Of a stretch of DNA of 64,000 nt, positions 24,001-36,525 are shown piece by piece. The stretch covers positions 14,235,739-14,299,738 of the forward strand of contig NC_081547.1 of assembly GCF_901000735.1 (NCBI RefSeq), written 5' to 3'. Position numbers and translations under genes: made by a program. The DNA is from Corylus avellana. Taxonomy: Eukaryota; Streptophyta; Magnoliopsida; Fagales; Betulaceae. The notes under the pieces were generated by a model. It ran no database searches. It was not told where the DNA came from and worked only from the letters and a program-made list of their open reading frames with translations. Each line of letters begins with the position of its first letter. The first letter of the stretch is position 1.

Positions 24001-27000
24001 ATTTATAATATTGCAGTTTTTAAGAGAGAAAAATTTCAAACAAACGATTCCCCAAGTGAAGGTGAAGGACGGTGAGGAAATGTCGTATGAGACGGCCACA
24101 ATCGCGATGAGGAGGGCCGTCAACATCTTTACAGCCTTGCAGGCCAGCGACGGCCATTGGCCTGCCGAAAATACTTGTGGAATATATGCACTTCCTCCCA
24201 TGGTACCTATCTTCTTTTCATCTCCATTATTCATCATCAACATCTCTTCATTGAAACACACGTGCACAGGAAGAGAGAGTAAGGATTAATGGACGATGGA
24301 AACATTTTTTTACTTTTTTTTTACAGGATTTTTCATGCTTTTATTCAACTTGATTAATTACAATGCTGCTAACATGGGTATTTATATGTTAAAATTGATG
24401 TTTATAGCTTCCAATATTCTAATAATGCATATGAACATCATATCTTCTAATATTCAATGCTTAATCCACTCATTTACATGATAATGTATAACTATGCATG
24501 CATGATAATGTAAAAAGGGAAAATTACACTTTACTTGCTTAAAGTTTCACCTGAATTGTAATTTAATTTCCAATGTTTAAAAATTTGCAATATACCCCAA
24601 CAAAGTATCAAGAATTTGCAGTGTAGCCACTCCGTCAACAATTTCCGACCAATTTGACGGAAAATTGCTCATGAGCAATGCACGTGAATTTTTTTTTTGT
24701 CTAAAATTTCCAAAATTGCCCCTATATATTTTTTAAAATTTCAAAAATGCCCTCAATTCAATAAACCGAAAAAAAAAGAAAAAAAAAAGGGGTTGGCTAT
24801 GGCCATCCCCACCCCAATCCTGCCATTTGGGGGTGTCTCTTTGGCCACTTGAGGATGGTCGAGGGTTTGGGGGTGGTTTCGACCATCCCCATTTGGCCTC
24901 TTGGGGGTGATCGGCCACTCCCCACAGGCCATGGGGGCGGCTCACCCAAATGGGCAATGGGGTGGCTACGGCCAACCCCAATTTACCGAATTGTGTTAAG
25001 ACATAGATATGTAACATAAAATAGCAACTATTATAGAACAATGTAAACATAAAATATAAATTGTATTTTCTTTGAAACCACGTATTTTATCTAAAAGAAT
25101 TTGATAAAATACGAGAATCATGTTCTAACCCCAACCACCAACTAAAACAAAAGATCATGCAAACACAGAATAATCATGCGCAACGAAAATTACTACATCA
25201 AAATCACAACACCAAAAGTTGGTGACGAAGTAGAAAACCCTTTGAACCAATCAAAAGGAAAAACCACTCCAGGGCTGCCAAACCCTAGAAATCAATATAC
25301 GAAGATTCCGATTACAGACAGTAGAAAATACTCACAACCCCTTGTGAATCTCTAGACTCTATAAGAACAACACACTCAATTGCTTGTCTCCTAGCCGATT
25401 ATATTCAGGGAGCGCATTTCCTTACCAATCCTTTGGTAGACTTTTTCATAGTTGTAGAACAAGCATAGTTGTAGATCAACATGAAACGACAATCAACACA
25501 TCAAGAGAAAGGACATCCCGAAGCTTTCACCACTTCCTCTCTTGGAAGCCAACTCACAAGAACTAACTACTCGGAGGAAAATCTTTGAGACTATCAAGAA
25601 AAAATACCCAAAAATTCTAGCATGAACAGTAACATGAAAAAGACTTTATAGGAAAGAAATTTTACTCATCACGTCTTAACATGACTCATTTCGCATTAAG
25701 AAGTGATGAACAAAATATGCAGATCTGAGATTTGGAAATATTCAAGCCTTAACAAGAAAGAAATCTTGTCATGACATGACGAGTAAAATTATCTCAGCCC
25801 CATCACGAGTTCGTCCTAATGAGAGAACATGTAGTTTATTCTTTAGTCACGTCACATGTCCCATCTTGACAAGAAACTAGGGAGCTCATTCTTCAGTCAC
25901 ATCACGTACCTATCTTGACGAGGCATCTGATGAGAAAACAGTGAGTACATCTCAAAGTGCCGTCACCTACCCTTCATGACTCACCATTTGACGAGAAAAC
26001 AGTGAGCAGTCATTAAGGTGCCGTTACTAGCCTATCATGACACTCAGCTAAACCCTAATAACTCTTTTAATACTCCCCCTTAAGTTGTAGCATATATATC
26101 ACATAAATCTAGCTTGGAAGAAACAAGTAAACGAAAAACACCTAAAAAAATAGACTCTAAGACTCTCCCTCAAAGTGGAACAGCTTGGAGCACACAATAC
26201 AAAGATTGAATTAAATAACAAGAAAATTTGCTAAAAACTTCAACGTTCGGTTGAAAACTCTTAGGAAATTGCAGTAAGTGGTCGGATCTCTCCGAAAAAC
26301 ACCAAGGTCAATAGGATCTCGCTGGAAAACAACAAGGATTGGTCGAAACCCACCGCAAAACACCAAGGTTGGTCGGATCTCGCCGCAAAACACTAAAAGT
26401 NNNNNNNNNNNNNNNNNNNNNNNNNNNNNNNNNNNNNNNNNNNNNNNNNNNNNNNNNNNNNNNNNNNNNNNNNNNNNNNNNNNNNNNNNNNNNNNNNNNN
26501 TAACACTATTTTTACATAAAGGGATATATAGAGTAAGGGGAAACTTCACCTACACTCATGATATTTTATCACTTTTGTAATCAGATCTTCATTCTTTAAA
26601 TCCTAATAGATGACGCAAAAATACCCAAAGTTGACCCACGCCTAAGCCAGTGGGTTCCATGTTTTTTCTTTTTTAAAAATTAAATTATTTAATAAGGGTA
26701 ATTTTTATTTTTAAAATTTATATATATATATATATATCATGATCAAGTTATATATGCCCACGCCTTAACTTGAGACTTTTATGCCACTTCAATTGGACAG
26801 CCATTCTTTATGCTATCTACTTGGATTGAAGATCCAAATGGGGATTACTTTAAGAAGCATCTTGCTAGGATACATGATATCTTATGGGTTGGAGAAGATG
26901 GATTGAAGTTGCAGGTTAGTAGATATTAGTCACAACTATCATATAATCTTGAGAACTTGCAGTTTTTATTTATCCAAGTTTCTTAATTTTTTTTTTTAAA

Positions 27001-27297
27001 AAAAATATATCTTTCGCTTAATTTTCAATAACATTGGAGATGCTTCCAAATTATGCCTTTCAATTTATATTTAGCCTTGCACTATGACATTTCTATTTTT
27101 TTTTTTTTTCTTTTAAATTACTAGTTGTCTAGCCAATTTTCATGTCTCCTATTCACATGCAGGCTTGCGGTAGCCAGGTTTGGGATGCTAGCTTTACCAT
27201 CCAAGCTTTGCTCGCTACTAATCTCAGTGATGAAATTGGACCTACCCTTATGAAAGCACACAACTTTCTAAAGAAATCCCAGGTTTTTCTCAAATAC

Positions 27298-27338
<41 letters not shown>

Positions 27339-29682
27339 CACCAATTATGGATTGCGCGAAAACAATTTGTAAATGACTTTATACTAAAAGTTGTAGTACC
27401 CCAAACAATTTTCATACCTATACATACCGTCTCTTCGGGCATCATGTTTGTTTTTACATGTGTTTGATGAGATCTTTTTCTTTAACATTTTGCCTTGTCA
27501 ACAAACATAAATTTAAAAAGGTCAAGGATAATCCTCCTGGAGACTTTAGAAGGATGTTTCGTCACATTACTAAAGGGGGATGGACGTTCTCTGATGAAGA
27601 TCATGGATGGACTGTTTCTGATTGCACTGCAGAAGCTTTAAAGGTAACTAATTATGTTCAACTACAATTCATTTGAGACTTGAACCTCATCCGCATTAAA
27701 AGGGATTGCTCATTGAGCTATCTTATATGATAGTGTTGCTTGTTGCTATCTATGCTGCCACCCGAAATTGTTGGTGAGAAAATGGAGCCTGAAGAGTTAT
27801 ATGACTCAGTCAATTTCATACTCTCTCTACAGGTTAGAATTAGACTGCACTGCAATTGTGTATTTCAACTACTCTATATATGTTTGCTCAAATTAGATAA
27901 ACTTGAGTTCCATTTTTCTCTCAAAGATATTACTATGATAAAAAGCTCCATCTTATGAAACTATTGCAGAGTGAAAATGGTGGTGTACCAGGCTGGGAGC
28001 CAGCAACTGGTGCGTCGTGGTTGGAGGTAAATGCTTTAACATATTCTTTTAAGAGATACTTCTATCACATATAATGTTAGTGAAAAACTTGAAGTATTAT
28101 TCTTTTGCCAGCATCTTTAGCAATCATTGACCAAATTAAGCTATTCTCTTTCTGCGATGTTTTTCAGCTTATTAATCCTGTAGAATTTCTTGAGGACAAT
28201 GTCGTTGAGCATGAGTAAGACTTGGCACCTTTTATTTCTAAAAGTTGTTTAGCTTTTAAATTACTTAAGGACTAAAAACCAAGTGATTCAGGTATGTTGA
28301 GTGCACTTCATCAGCAATACAAGCATTGGTTTTGTTCAAGAAATTATATCCAGGGCATAGGAAGAAAGAGATCGAAATTTTCATCAGAAAAGCTGTACAG
28401 TACCTAGAAGACGAACAAAAGCCTAATGGCTCATGGTATGTTTCTTTGTTGAGTTACTAGATTCGTTTGAGTCATTTTTCTATTATTCACAAGGAAGCAT
28501 GAGTATATATATAAGCACTTCTACAGTATTAAATTATTATTTATCCCAAAAACTTAAATATGATAAGAAAATAATAAATTTAATCATATAAATCTCCACC
28601 TCACATGTGGGCTCAAAACTCCCATTTAATAAGTGAAGCCCAACACATTTGAATATTTAATTAAAATTAGAGGTAAAGTATCGAAGCTAAGGTTCAAACT
28701 CAATACCTTTATTTTGATACCAAGTTAAATTATCACTCATTCCAAAAACTTAAGTTAATAGGAATTGATGAATTTAAACATTTAATTTATATTCTAACAT
28801 GCAGGTATGGGATTTGGGGAATTTGCTTCATATATGCAACCTGGTTTGCACTTGTAGGGCTAGAAGCTGCTGGTAAGACTTATAACAATTGTCTGGCAAC
28901 GCGAAAAGGTGTAGAATTTCTACTCAAAACACAAAATGATGATGGCGGTTGGGGAGAGAGCTATCTTTCATGCCCAAACAAGGTAGTTTATTTGCTTCAA
29001 AATAATCTTTCTTATGCCCTCATTGATCCCTAAGTTTAGTTAATGGAGTAACAAAGATCTGATCTTGAGTTAATTGCTGAAAATATTCAATACTGTAATG
29101 TTTGGGCCTATCTCTGACTATCTCCAATTATTGTCTATGGTTTACAGGAATATACGCCTCTTAAGGGAAATAAATCAAATTTGGTGCAGACTGCAGTGGC
29201 TTTGATGGGCCTAATTCATGCTCAGCAGGTGACTTCATGATTTAAGCATTCTATAGTTAACACTCCATTCATAAATCATTTTAATTTTTCATGTAGTCTT
29301 TTCAAAAAATTGAAGAATTAAATTTCATGTCATATATAATAGGCACAAAGAGACCCTACTCCTCTTCATCGTGCAGCAAAACTATTGATCAATTCTCAAA
29401 TGGAGAGTGGTGATTTCCCCCAACAGGTACCACTCCTCGTCTTAATTATTAGAAAATCAGTGAAACAACCCAATTAGCTTTTATTTGTATTAGAAAAATG
29501 GTTTTGTCATATCCAATGTGTACGTAGCATATAACAATTTACTACTACTTTTATTGTAGGAGGTTATCGGAGCATTTATGAAGAATAACATGCTGCACTA
29601 CGCACTTTTCAGGAGTACCTTCCCATTGTGGGCACTTGCAGAATATCGCAATCATCTTTCATTTTCTAGCAAACCTATTTAA
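21025..29682 (+). CDS. Oxidosqualene cyclase (triterpene synthase), copy 2, interrupted by gap
   Basis: Exon 1 is 21025-21225 (67 codons, starting [10 protein letters not shown], the conserved OSC N-terminus; this fixes the start). Exon 2 is 24017-24202. Exons 3-7 fall in the 100-N gap. Exons 8-18 are 26801-26914, 27163-27282, 27521-27643, 27734-27832, 27970-28026, 28168-28214, 28292-28435, 28805-28982, 29148-29228, 29343-29426 and 29560-29682 (TAA). All visible exons are open, with DCTAE in 27521-27643. Differences from copy 1 are few and mostly in exons 14-18 (for example PGH for PEH, PNG for PSG, ML for MS, a C-terminal SKPI for SQPI). Whether it has the unusual motif and short loop of copy 1 cannot be seen, because exons 5-6 are in the gap. 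Probably functional, unproven. Confidence 0.9.
21226..24016 (+). other. Intron 1 of OSC copy 2
   Basis: About 2.8 kb, collinear with intron 1 of copy 1 and several percent diverged by eye. It contains the same LTR-like block (about 21800-22460) and MITE (23131-23520). No gene within. Confidence 0.85.
23131..23520. mobile_element. PIF/Harbinger-like MITE (copy 2 intron 1)
   Basis: Orthologous to the element at 1866-2271. The left target TTA (23128-23130) is kept; the right has drifted to TCA (23521-23523). It is 16 bp shorter. The central hairpin is kept with one mismatch. Confidence 0.7.
24203..26400 (+). other. Left part of intron 2 of OSC copy 2
   Basis: Collinear with about 2923-5113 of copy 1: the GC-rich inverted-repeat element (about 24515-24985), the Sirevirus-type LTR (about 25070-26040), and the start of the short LTR element with its first minisatellite units. 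The sequence stops at the gap at the point equivalent to copy 1 position 5113. Confidence 0.8.
26401..26500. other. Assembly gap (100 N) inside OSC copy 2
   Basis: Sequence before the gap matches copy 1 up to about 5113 and sequence after it matches from 9231. By comparison about 4.1 kb is missing, including exons 3-7. Reading frames that run through the N block are artefacts. Confidence 0.97.
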
Positions 29683-31051
29683 ACTATACATCATAGATTA
29701 TAAGGTGTATGGAATTAACAAAGCAACTTATGAAGCAAGTTGATGAACTATGTTGTATCAAAGTCTATATACATAGTCCAAGGTACAAGGACATGCAACG
29801 AATTATTCAAAGTCCATGCATATAGTCCTAAGTGATTGAGACATAGCATGAAAAAGAATAAACAAGTAAATGATAAAGGTCTATGAAAATACATTTTCTA
29901 GTCCAATATTTTCTTAATTGAGCTTTCATTGATTGTTGATTTTTTATTTTTTTTTTATTTTTTTTGACTTCATTGTTGATTTTGGTTTTACTACAAAGAA
30001 ACAATTTTTTCCTTACTTGAGTTTTTTGACGTGTCATGGTGTCTGACACGTTAGAAATTTTTTATAACGTGGCATTTTTGACGTGTGTTGAATGTTAGAT
30101 ACATAGGAGTCAGTAATTTTTTTTTTCCTGACGTGTTACTGTTTAGCACATTAGAATTTTCTGACGTGTCAATTTTGGAACATGTCATAAATTTATTGAC
30201 ATGTCAAAATTGACGCATCAGTAAATTTTAAAAAATTAATTAAAAAAAATTTCTTCTTTTAAATTTTTTCTGGAATTTTTTTTTCAATTAAAAAATTTAT
30301 TAATTTAAATTAATTTTCAATTAAATTATTATTTTTTTTAGGAATTTCTCTGCACCACTCGAGTGGTGCAAAGAAACGAAAAATTTTCTCTACACCATTA
30401 ATGGAGCAGAGAAAATTTTTTCGTTTCTCTGGACGGCACCTCTCTTCTTTTCTCAATTTTCTCTTTCTCTCTCTTCTTTTCTCCAGTTAGCTCTCCCTTT
30501 TCTCACTCTCTCTCTCTTCTTTTCGATCTCCATTTTCAAAAACCCAAACCAAAAAAATCTTTAAAAAATAAAAAAACCCAAATCAAAAAATCAATCTGAA
30601 AAATCAAAAACTCAAACGTCAAACCCAACAAATCTTCAAAAATCCAAAAAATCTTCTTATCTTCTTATCTTATTTTTTTATTTTTTTATTTATTTTTTTT
30701 CCTTTCTTTTTTCTTCTTCTCTTCTCCTTTTCTTTTTCTTCTTCTTCTTCTTCTTCTTCTTCTTCTTCTTCTGCTTTCTTCGATCTGCTGCTTCTCAATT
30801 ATAATTTTATTTTTGGGCGTTATGCACCTTAGCTGTGTAGGAATAAATTTTCTCTTTAATACGGTAAACCGTATGTAGGTTGGTAAACCTAATCAGAGTA
30901 TGAAGTTTATGATGGAAGATTCCATTAGGTTTTCGATATAAAGGCTATATTCCCCCTCTTCTTTATCTCAAGATTCTCTACCGAATAATAGAATTTCATA
31001 GAAATCCATTTGGAAAAAAAAAAATGCAATTTTTGACGGTGAGTTACTAAC
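29683..31051. other. 3' flank of OSC copy 2 with a copy-2-specific insertion
   Basis: 29683-29990 and 30806-31051 match the copy 1 flank. The 0.8 kb between (about 29991-30805) is absent from copy 1. It holds repeated TGACGTGTC-like motifs (30020-30200), a 20-bp perfect palindrome (30351-30370), a large hairpin (30373-30427), and a pyrimidine-rich tract ending in a TTC run (about 30735-30771). It is probably a nonautonomous DNA element that arrived after duplication; its exact ends were not fixed. Confidence 0.6.
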
Positions 31052-31315
31052 TAAAAGAACAATGAGGATCGTGTTCTACCCCAAAATCAAACGCATAAGC
31101 GATTTATATAGCCAGAATAAAAGCTATGATTAAAAATAAACCAGCACAATAATAAAGAATATTCACACAACCACAACACAAGATTTGTTGACGAAGTGGA
31201 AAACCCTTTGAGCACCTTAAGGGAAAAATCACTCTAGAGCAGCTAAACCCAAGAATTCACTCTATGAAGATTCACAGTTATATACTAGACGATACTCACT
31301 CCCTGGAGGACCTTT

Positions 31316-31919
31316 TGTAACATCCCACCCCAATGACACACAATATTGGCTCCCCTCGAACCAGACTTCCCAGGAGGTCACCCATCCTGGTACTACTCCA
31401 GCAGAAGCACGCTTAACTGCGGAGTTCTAATGGGATCATGACCATCACGTCTTTAAAACGTGTTGATGTCATTAAGGGTGTAGTATACATTTAAGCACAT
31501 TCCCATCTCCATACCCAGGCGATGTGGGACTTCACAATCACCCCTTCTTAAGACCCAGCGTCCTCGCTGGCGACCCTCATGGGATTAGCCCATTCTTGGC
31601 GTCCGCCCCAGCGAGCGCCCTCTAGCGACCTTCATGGGCTTGTGCATGCTCCCCCCATCTCAGGCTGGGCAATGGCTCTGATACCATTTGTAACATCCCA
31701 CCCCAATGACACACAATATTGTCCGCTTTTGGCTCCCCTCGAACCAGACTTCCCAAGAGGTCACCCATCTTGGTACTACTCCAGCAGAAGCACGCTTAAC
31801 TGCGGAGTTCTGATGGGATCATGACCATCACGGCTTTAAAACGTGTTGTTGTCATTAAGGGTGTAGTATACATTTAAGCACATTCCCATCTCCATACCCA
31901 GGCGATGTGGGCCGTCACA
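31316..31919 (-). mobile_element. Cassandra TRIM retroelement (complete)
   Basis: Two LTRs, 31316-31536 and 31689-31919, both TG...CA; the left one lacks about 10 bp near its start. The interior is only about 150 bp. On the minus strand the right LTR is followed by the Met-tRNA primer site TGGTATCAGAGCC, and a purine tract precedes the other LTR. Each LTR carries a 5S rRNA-like block (31374-31435 and 31757-31820) including AACTCCGCAGTTAAGCGTGC on the minus strand, the 5S internal-promoter region. This is the defining feature of Cassandra. Near-perfect 5-bp target duplication CCTTT/CCTCT (31311-31315, 31920-31924). Noncoding. Confidence 0.93.
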
Positions 31920-32459
31920 CCTCTGGACTTAGAAAGAACAATAAACTTCCCAGCTTGTCTCCATCGTGACCACCTTCATGCACATGCATCTCCTTACCGA
32001 TCACATTCGGTAGACTTCTTTGCGGTTGAGTGATGTGTATAGTGTGGTTTGAAATCAACAAAAACAAAAACCTCAAGTGGTGGAAAGCATCAAGCTTTTT
32101 AGGAACTCCACTTTGGTACACAAAACGGTGAAGGGTATCGCTTCCATGAGTGATAGTAGCAGCCCTTTCTTCACCGGGAACCTCCAAGCTCAGAGAAGCA
32201 TAAATGGAAATGGAGAGGTTCAAAGAGTTTTGCAGAAAATGAGACAGGTATTTATAGATCTGAAATTTTACTTATTTTCGTCTTAACGGGGATTTTCTTC
32301 TGTTTTGACGGGAAGGCTAAAATTTGTATTTTGAGCCATTTCCATCATAACGGGAGTTAATCCTCGTTAGGATGCAATGAGTAAAAAGTATATCTAAATG
32401 CCTGTCACGGGCTCGTCATAAAGCATCTTCAAACGAGAAAATAGTAGCTTTAGCTTTGG

Positions 32460-32960
32460 TCCCGTCACATGTCCCATTCTGACGAGGTTCCTAACAAGGA
32501 AACAGTAACCTCCTGTTACATGTCCTGTCCTAACGAGGTTCTTGACAAGGAACTAGTAGCTTCCTGTTGTATGTCCTATTCTGACGAGGAAGCAAAAACT
32601 TCCCGTTACATGTCCCCTCCTAACAGGGTTCTGGACGAGAAAACAGAGGCTTCAATTTTGCTCTCGTCACTTGTCCAGTTCTGACAAGCTTCCTAAGGAG
32701 AAATGCTCTCAACACTTGTCCCGTTTTGATGAGATTCCTGACAAGGAACCAGTAGCCTCTCGTTACATGTCCCGTTCTGACGCGACTTCTAATGAGGAAC
32801 CAGTAGCCTTCCGTTACATGTCCCATTCTGACGTGACTTCTGACGAGGAAACAGAAACTTCCCATTACATGTCCCGTCCTGACGGGGTTCCTGATGGGAA
32901 ACTAGAGAGCACTCCTTCAGTGCTGTCACGAGCTCGTTCTGACGCCCCATCCAACAGGGA
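32460..32960. repeat. Degenerate ~51-bp tandem array inside LTR
   Basis: About nine units built on GTTACATGTCCCGTTCTGACGA plus a CTGACAAGGAAACAGTAGC-like tail. Related arrays occur in the other LTRs of this family at 4500-4760, 25800-26040 and, reversed, 43840-44200, with different unit numbers. Small ORFs through it are repeat shadows. Confidence 0.75.
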
Positions 32961-33069
32961 AGGCAAAGAACTCTAACAAACATCCAATCTTCACCACGAC
33001 ACTTGAGGAAGAATGGAAAAATATAAACAAATGTTTTGATCATTAAATAAGGTCAAACTAAACCTAACA

Positions 33070-36000
33070 ATCTCCCCCTTTGGCCATTTATTGACAAAAC
33101 CCAAAACATCTCCAATCTTCCCCTTAACACAAGGGAATGAATGAGAAATTACAAACACATGTTTTGCTAATTGAATACTGCCAAATACGACCTAACAATC
33201 TCCCCCTTCGGTTATTCAATGACAAAACCCAAAACATCAGAGATAACAACAATTACAAGTAAATAACAATTTACAACCCTAACCCCAGGCTAACAAACTA
33301 CTACTAGACTTTCGTTTATAGAATATGTTAATGTACCTGTTCTCGGAAAACAATAACAAACTCATTACAAGCATAGCATTAAAACAAAGTGGTAGACACC
33401 TCCAACACTATCATCGAATAACCACTCGCATGAGTTTGTATCAAGAATGACATATAACCTATGTTATATTTAAGTCACAAAAACAAGAAAAGAATGAACA
33501 AGGCAACACGCCAACACGAGAAGAACGAACAAGTCAACATGCTAACAAGAGAAGAGCTACAGAATACAAGGAAACATGCCAACAAAAGAGAACAACAGTA
33601 CATGAACATTATAAAATGCATACAATCCATGTTATCTGCAAGTCATAAAGTTAAGACAACATAATCAAAGAGAAGCACATATAAACCATATTATATACAC
33701 ATCACACAAAATTTTATGAACAACATAAAGAAGAGGAACACATAACCTTGTTTGTGAGATACAAAGATCAAAACAAGTTCAACAAAAAGCAAGTTCTTCC
33801 ATCACACAAAATACTCTCCCCCTTTTTATTTGAATGGTCAAAGGGATACAAAATGAAACATATTCTCCCCAAATTAGCAACTCAAATTTCCAGAGGAATG
33901 AGAATAAACAACACTAAGAATGACACATGTGAAAGTATTTAACCAAAGAACCACATATAAACAAGTATGTGTCATAAAGGCATATCAAGCCAAAATATCT
34001 CATAGAATATGTTAAAGACAACAAGAGATATGAAAGATTCTAGAAAAACAAAACAGCTCTAATGTTAACTCTCCCTTAACATGAGCAACCTCTCCCTAAC
34101 AAGTGTTCCAACAAACCACATTCTCCCCATTTTGTCATAAAAGACGAGGAAGGAGCTTCAAGTAGCATCACTTGTATCATTGGAAGGTATAAATTAGGAG
34201 GGTTACAAAAGACCAAAGAATGAACAAAGAGGGCTCATGTCAAAAAACACGCTACAAGCATGAGAGTATGGTAGACTCAACCCATGCACACGACAACTGT
34301 AAACGGTTTCAAGGAAACACATTTTAATGGCTATTTCATATCAACCAAACAATGTTAAGACGTATGAAACCAAAAGCCCAAAGAAAATGGCCACAATCAA
34401 CATGGCATTTACAAATCTCAAACATATATCATCAATACGTCATAAACGCACAATCACAACGTGTCAATGAACAATTGCAATATCTCAACAAACAATCAAA
34501 ATGCAATTGTTACCAATTTCACATATTATGGGAATTTGTAATGGGAGAAAATAAGCAATCAACTTAACATGTTATCAAGACAGCTGAATATGTTAAGATA
34601 TGATAAACTTACAATCAAGCACCACGAATCCTAGATTCATCCCAAAAACAATCCAACGTATAGCAACAAATGTGCGAGACAAAAGAATGCCCTACCAAGT
34701 AACCGAAATACTTAGCATGTGAATCAAGGAGCACCCAAATCATCCAAAAACAAAAGACACAAGCACAGAACAAAATAAACTCAAAGACCAAAACATATGC
34801 ATTATATATATATCCCAAATATTGAAAGTGAATGACCAAAGGTTCATCCAAATTTCAACAACATAATCATAGGGATAACAAGCATGCAATAGACAAGAAG
34901 GATAAAACAAGTGGCATGCAAAGACACAGCACACTACAATCATAAAGGAATTCAATCACCTAAGCAAAGGTGGTGCACAAACATATACGATTGCATGTGT
35001 GTGAACAAAAAGATTAAGGTCAAGACAACCTTTACCCCTTTTTGCAATTAAGCTTTTTGGAAGGAAACATAGCTCAGCCACTACTAGTCACAAATCTCTT
35101 GGCAAATCTAATATTTAAATTCAAAATGAGCCATAGGAGGTGTAGGACCAACATCCACTCTTGTTCTTTGGGAGGGTGGTAGGGACAACATTCTTGCAAA
35201 GAACTAATGGAATACAATCCAAACAACCTAAGTGCAACCTGATTAAAAAACACAACTCAACTTAGCGCAGGAAGGTGAGGGACACAACCAACAACCACCT
35301 TCAAGAAGAGATAGCCAAAACAGAGAAGAATGACCACTTGGATTCTAGAAGGCATAAAGAGAGATTCAAGACATAATCAAGACCCTATATGCAAGCACAC
35401 ATAATCAACAAAAAGGTTTTGAAACAAAAACACAAATTTTGTTCAGAGAAAGACAAGAATTGAGGAAAAACACATTTCAATCATGTTTTGAAAAACAACA
35501 TACTTGCTTTGCAAGAAAACAGATACTCCTTTCAAAGCAACATAACATACTTGTGATAATCATATGAATGAGAGTACCACTTTCAGTTAAAGTGTGTACC
35601 AAATTGCACAAGAATCATAAAGACATATACCTTCAAGAGAGATCAAACAACAACTCAGAGACTAAGAACAAAAAAAGCAACATGCAAAATAGGCAAAATG
35701 CATGTTGAGAGAACAAAAACATACAAGAATTTATTTTCAAAACATGAAACCAAAAACCCCAAAATAAACTCAAATTCTCAAAGACGTAAAAGCCAAAATA
35801 GACCCCAATTAGCTCAAGAGATTGAAACCAAAGCCAAAACACACAATCAATAAATGCCAATCAAGGAAGCACAGACCCAACAAGGTGAGAGATATTCAAA
35901 AGACAAAGGTTTCAAGACCAATGAATGAACAAAATCCAAACATCAACTCAAACATGAGGGAGGAGAAAAGGCATAAACCTGATTGATAATGATATAGAAC

Positions 36001-36525
36001 GAAAGCTTCACAAAACCAATAGGAAAAAAAAAAAAAAAATCCCTCAGAAGATAGAGCTTGAGTGAAGCAACAAAAATTTTTATAAAAAAAATAGGGTGTC
36101 AGGCGTTGTGACTATTTGTCTCCCAATTTCTGTCTTAACAGAAACAAATCACATTAAGGCGAGAAGAAGAGAATAAAACAAAACGCATAGAATCATGTTT
36201 TAACGAAAGGACACAAAACATATTTCCTTTATGATTGGAGAAAATTTCCGTTAAGACGGGAAGACAGGAAACAATCCTCTTCACCCCTTTTTCCTTTTAA
36301 AAACAAACAAGCTCAAATACTCTCACCCAATCAACATGTGCTCTTACAACAAACACTTATTAAAACATGAGAGAAACCATCTCATCAAAAACTAACATGT
36401 TCTACAGTTTAGTACAAGTATGAATAAAAATGATGGTTTATCAAAAATATGCATATGACATTGATGCAAATGAACAGGCTAAAACATGTCATAGTGATGT
36501 ATGTGAATCATTTCACAAGAGAGGG
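33070..36525 (-). mobile_element. 3' noncoding interior of a Sirevirus-type element
   Basis: A- and C-rich on the plus strand, no protein domain. It contains several polypurine-tract-like sites on the minus strand: about 33071-33082, 33198-33208, 33815-33823, and weaker ones near 33868 and 34131. The first two are each followed by a near-identical LTR-start block (CCTAACAATCTCCCCC on plus), 126 bp apart. Multiple purine tracts before the 3' LTR are a known Sirevirus trait. The pol genes are missing; the piece is cut at 36525 by another LTR. Confidence 0.6.

Larger units (their letters stand above)
31052..33069 (-). mobile_element. Sirevirus-type copia LTR downstream of OSC copy 2, split by Cassandra
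   Basis: Minus-strand LTR. Its start TGTTAGGTTTAG is at 33069, directly after the purine tract AAAGGGGGAGAT (about 33071-33082). It carries about nine degenerate units of roughly 51 bp (32460-32960, core ACATGTCCCGTCCTGACGAGG). Its end near 31052 matches the LTR piece at 13071 and the plus-strand LTR end at 45990. A complete Cassandra element (31316-31919) is inserted in it. No open frame of note. Confidence 0.7.

Noticed and set aside
26211..26580. ORFs of 100-112 codons on both strands running through the N block
   Set aside because: Translation of unknown bases; they join intron 2 to intron 7 artificially.
31374..31435. Possible 5S rRNA gene (also 31757-31820 and 63639-63702)
   Set aside because: Only part of a 5S gene, present in each LTR of a Cassandra element; not a standalone rRNA gene.
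32460..32976. ORFs of 71-101 codons rich in MSRSD-like repeats
   Set aside because: Products of a degenerate 51-bp tandem repeat inside an LTR.
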